NCBI GenBank assembly: GCA_003096235.1
Contig: PIXT01000061.1
Coordinates: 1-6,785 of the forward strand
DNA: 6,785 nt
DNA from: Candidatus Bathyarchaeum sp.
GTDB taxonomy: Archaea > Thermoproteota > Bathyarchaeia > Bathyarchaeales > Bathyarchaeaceae
Reading direction: 5' to 3'
In this document: positions 4,907-6,785 of the stretch, in pieces
Position numbering within the stretch: position 1 is the first letter of the stretch
Layout of the letters: every line of letters starts with the position of its first letter
Position numbers and translations under genes: made by a program
Notes under the pieces: model-generated
What the model saw: only the letters and a program-made list of their open reading frames with translations
The model's database searches: none
Told to the model about the DNA's origin: nothing

Positions 4907-5650
4907 GTGAACGCTGAGTGGGGGAGCCGCGTTGCAATAATTCTTCCTACGTACTGCGAAGCAGAAAATATTGCCGACATAATCCATGCAATCGAAAGAC
5001 TAGAAATTGACTCCACACTTTTAGTTATAGACGACTCAAGCCCCGACGAAACAAACGATATTGTTTGTAGCCTCAAAGAAAAACGCGAAAACATCTTGTT
5101 GCTAAAAAGACCACACAAAATGGGCTTAGGAACCGCAATAACAGACGGTTTTCGGTTCCTTCTGGAGTTACCACAGCCACCAAAATACATAATCACCATG
5201 GATGCAGATTACTCACATAATCCTCAGGACATTCCAAAATTACTTAGCCTCGCAGAAAATGGCTGTGACTTAGTCATAGGAAGCAGATACTGCAACGATG
5301 GAAAAGTCAAAGGCTGGAACTTTACTCGAATACTGATAAGCAAAGTTGCAAACAAACTAACAGGATTTCTAATTAGACTACCCTTAAACGATTTCACAAG
5401 CGGTTTCAGATGCTACTCCAGATCATACATTTTGAAGGCGCTTCCACAACTGCATAGCGAAACTTACGAGATACAAATTGAAACGTTGCGTCAGGCAAAA
5501 CTTCAAAACTCCAAGATTGGCGAAATTCCAATAGTTTTTGAAAACCGCAAGAAAGGCAAATCAAAGCTCACTCTGACAGAAATCACCGCTTTTAGCAAAT
5601 ACATCATGAAAGTTACTTGGGAACAGCTCTTTGAACAAAGAAATCAGTAA
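4907..5650 (+). CDS. DPM1-like GT2 polyprenyl-phosphate glycosyltransferase
   Basis: This GT-A fold GT2 enzyme would transfer a sugar (mannose or glucose in known relatives) from a nucleotide sugar to a dolichyl/polyprenyl phosphate at the inner face of the membrane. That supplies lipid-linked sugar for protein glycosylation or glycolipids. From the GTG at 4907 it has 247 residues, the usual size of the catalytic domain. Motifs in order: VAIILPTYCEAENI (9-22), DDSSPDET (42-49), the metal/nucleotide motif MDADYSHNP (98-106), VIGSRY (123-128) with the following W and R/S..AN pattern, DFTSGFRCYSR (162-172) and GKSKL (217-221). No C-terminal membrane segments follow, so this is the soluble, single-domain type. 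Transmembrane-anchored relatives carry a GtrA-like or TM tail. Reading upstream to 4742 adds 55 unconserved basic residues, probably untranslated. The donor sugar cannot be read from sequence. A 92-bp gap separates it from the next glycosyltransferase, in the same direction. Confidence 0.9.
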   Translation: MNAEWGSRVAIILPTYCEAENIADIIHAIERLEIDSTLLVIDDSSPDETNDIVCSLKEKRENILLLKRPHKMGLGTAITDGFRFLLELPQPPKYIITMDADYSHNPQDIPKLLSLAENGCDLVIGSRYCNDGKVKGWNFTRILISKVANKLTGFLIRLPLNDFTSGFRCYSRSYILKALPQLHSETYEIQIETLRQAKLQNSKIGEIPIVFENRKKGKSKLTLTEITAFSKYIMKVTWEQLFEQRNQ

Positions 5651-5686
5651 GCTACTCAAAAGTCTGTGTTGAATTTTAGAGATTCC

Positions 5687-5693
5687 TTTTTTT
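5687..5693 (+). terminator. Oligo-T tract, possible terminator after the DPM1-like gene
   Basis: A run of seven T lies about 37 bp past the stop at 5650, without a clear hairpin. Archaeal RNA polymerase can stop at oligo-T alone. The next gene could still be reached by readthrough, or have its own promoter: GAATTTTAGA at about 5671-5680 is a weak TATA candidate. Confidence 0.35.
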
Positions 5694-5731
5694 CACCTCT
5701 TGAACGGATTGGACAAAAACATAATGGCCAT

Positions 5732-5735
5732 GAGG
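5732..5735 (+). promoter_or_regulatory. Shine-Dalgarno site of the GT4 gene
   Basis: GAGG is followed by 7 nt and then ATG at 5743. An ATG at 5724 in another frame reaches a stop after five codons and is not a gene. Confidence 0.6.
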
Positions 5736-5742
5736 CAATGAA

Positions 5743-6785
5743 ATGACAAAGGTATTGGTTACTGCGGCGTCTCATCTTCTTACTGATCAGAGTCTATCCA
5801 GTGAAGGAATTTCATGTTATAACATTTTTAAAAATCTGGAAAGATTTGGTTACAGTTTTGAGGCAATCTCAGCCAGAACCCAGATTAAAAACCCTTTGAA
5901 CAATGTTGCGGTTCACCAAACAGGCTCATTAGAAACATCGGCAACCGACAACCCGATTACCAAATATTTTAACCACTCAGAAGTATTAATCCGCAGTTAC
6001 CGAAAAGCGGTAGATATCCTGCAAAAACAAAATGTTGACGTTATTCATCACATGCTGCCAGCGGTTTATGGGCAAACATTTGACCTTGTTGCAATTTTTA
6101 GAAAAACAAAGAAACAGCCCTTTGTTTTTGGACCGATATCCGCACACATGTATCCAAGGCCTATAGATGAAAAGGCGTTAGAAAGGTGGACTTTTAGGCT
6201 TCACAAAAAAACTGTCGAGAATTGTGACAGACTAATAACAATCACAGACCAAGTCAAAAAAATTTATTCAGACTTTTTTGATGAAAACAAAATAGTAACT
6301 ATACCTCTGGGAGTTGACACACAGCAGTTCAAACCCACAAAAGAATTGCATGAAAAAGATGGATACGAGATACTATTTGCGGGCTATCTGTACAAACTAA
6401 AGGGTGTAGAATATCTAATTAAAGCAACAAAAATCGTGACAAAAACACGCAACAACATAAAACTTCGAATAATCGGAAACGGGCCAGACAAAAGGCATCT
6501 CATGAATCTAGTTGAAGAGCTAAAAATAAAAGATAAAGTAATTTTTGAAGGTTTAGTGCCGCACGACAAAATGGTTGATTACTACCAGAAATGCGACATT
6601 TTTTGTTTTCCAACACTTGGAGAACCGTTCGGAAAAGCAGTTATCGAAGCTATGGCGTGTGCAAAACCGGTTATTGCATCCAATATTGGTGGTCCATCAG
6701 AAATCATTGAGAACGAAAAAACTGGAATTCTTGTGCCTCCTGCTCAGCCGGAAATTCTTGCTGAAAAAATTAACGAATTACTAGA
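5743..6785 (+). CDS. GT4-family glycosyltransferase, partial (3' end beyond the window)
   Basis: I read 347 codons from ATG 5743, still open at the window edge. The GT-B architecture is clear. The N-terminal acceptor domain begins MTKVLVTAASHLL and includes VDVIHHMLPAVYGQ (98-111), FVFGPISAHMYPRP (127-140) and CDRLITITDQVKKIY (161-175). The linker IPLGVDTQQFKP (187-198) leads into the donor domain: EILFAGYLYKLKGVEYLIKA (209-228), LRIIGNGPDK (241-250), and the retaining GT4 E-x7-E motif with E294 and E302 in GEPFGKAVIEAMACAKPVIA. NIGGPSEII (314-322) follows. Only the last few dozen residues appear to be missing. These enzymes add sugars from nucleotide donors to glycolipids, polysaccharides or lipid-linked oligosaccharides; donor and acceptor are not predictable here. 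No signal or membrane segment is seen. Its position after the DPM1-like gene suggests a glycan-assembly cluster continuing to the right. Confidence 0.9.
   Translation, partial: MTKVLVTAASHLLTDQSLSSEGISCYNIFKNLERFGYSFEAISARTQIKNPLNNVAVHQTGSLETSATDNPITKYFNHSEVLIRSYRKAVDILQKQNVDVIHHMLPAVYGQTFDLVAIFRKTKKQPFVFGPISAHMYPRPIDEKALERWTFRLHKKTVENCDRLITITDQVKKIYSDFFDENKIVTIPLGVDTQQFKPTKELHEKDGYEILFAGYLYKLKGVEYLIKATKIVTKTRNNIKLRIIGNGPDKRHLMNLVEELKIKDKVIFEGLVPHDKMVDYYQKCDIFCFPTLGEPFGKAVIEAMACAKPVIASNIGGPSEIIENEKTGILVPPAQPEILAEKINELL

Overview
The window looks archaeal, most likely from an uncultured mesophilic member of the Bathyarchaeia/Thermoproteota. This is an inference from style and remembered sequence resemblance, not from a marker gene. 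The signs are archaeal TATA/BRE-like boxes 25-45 bp ahead of starts, starts with no Shine-Dalgarno sequence next to starts with strong GAGG/GGAGG sites, a winged-helix plus PAS one-component regulator of a type common in archaea, and a large secreted surface protein with a GGPVAN motif. No rRNA, tRNA, CRISPR array or insertion sequence was seen.

Layout. (1) 1-305, minus: PadR-family regulator, cut by the left edge. (2) 393 (more likely 426)-1319, plus: winged-helix protein with two PAS domains, divergent from padR across a promoter region carrying an imperfect dyad. (3) 1407-3920, minus: 837-residue secreted protein with a signal peptide, six N-glycosylation sequons and a C-terminal GGPVAN motif. 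It is convergent with gene 2, and a hairpin/T-tract terminator lies between them. (4) 3921-4142: promoter region of the surface protein, with an array of GACGGTAT elements at 11-bp spacing. (5) 4143-4415, minus: small ribbon-helix-helix (RHH) protein. (6) 4481-4738, plus: 85-residue helical protein of unknown function, divergent from the RHH gene. (7) 4907-5650, plus: DPM1-like GT2 polyprenyl-phosphate sugar transferase. (8) 5743-6785, plus: GT4 glycosyltransferase, cut by the right edge. Genes occupy most of the window and no gene-free stretch exceeds about 300 bases.

How it may work together. The most interesting signal is regulatory. The octamer GACGGTAT occurs five times exactly (three on plus, two on minus) within about 440 bp, and nowhere else that I found in the window. 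Three exact copies plus degenerate ones sit just upstream of the surface-protein TATA box. One copy forms half of an inverted repeat between the TATA box and start of the RHH gene, and one lies inside the RHH coding region. The simplest reading is that the RHH protein controls itself (site downstream of TATA, hence repression) and the adjacent surface-protein gene (sites upstream of TATA, hence possibly activation). The two glycosyltransferases next door could build or charge the lipid-linked sugar used to glycosylate surface proteins, but that link is only by proximity.
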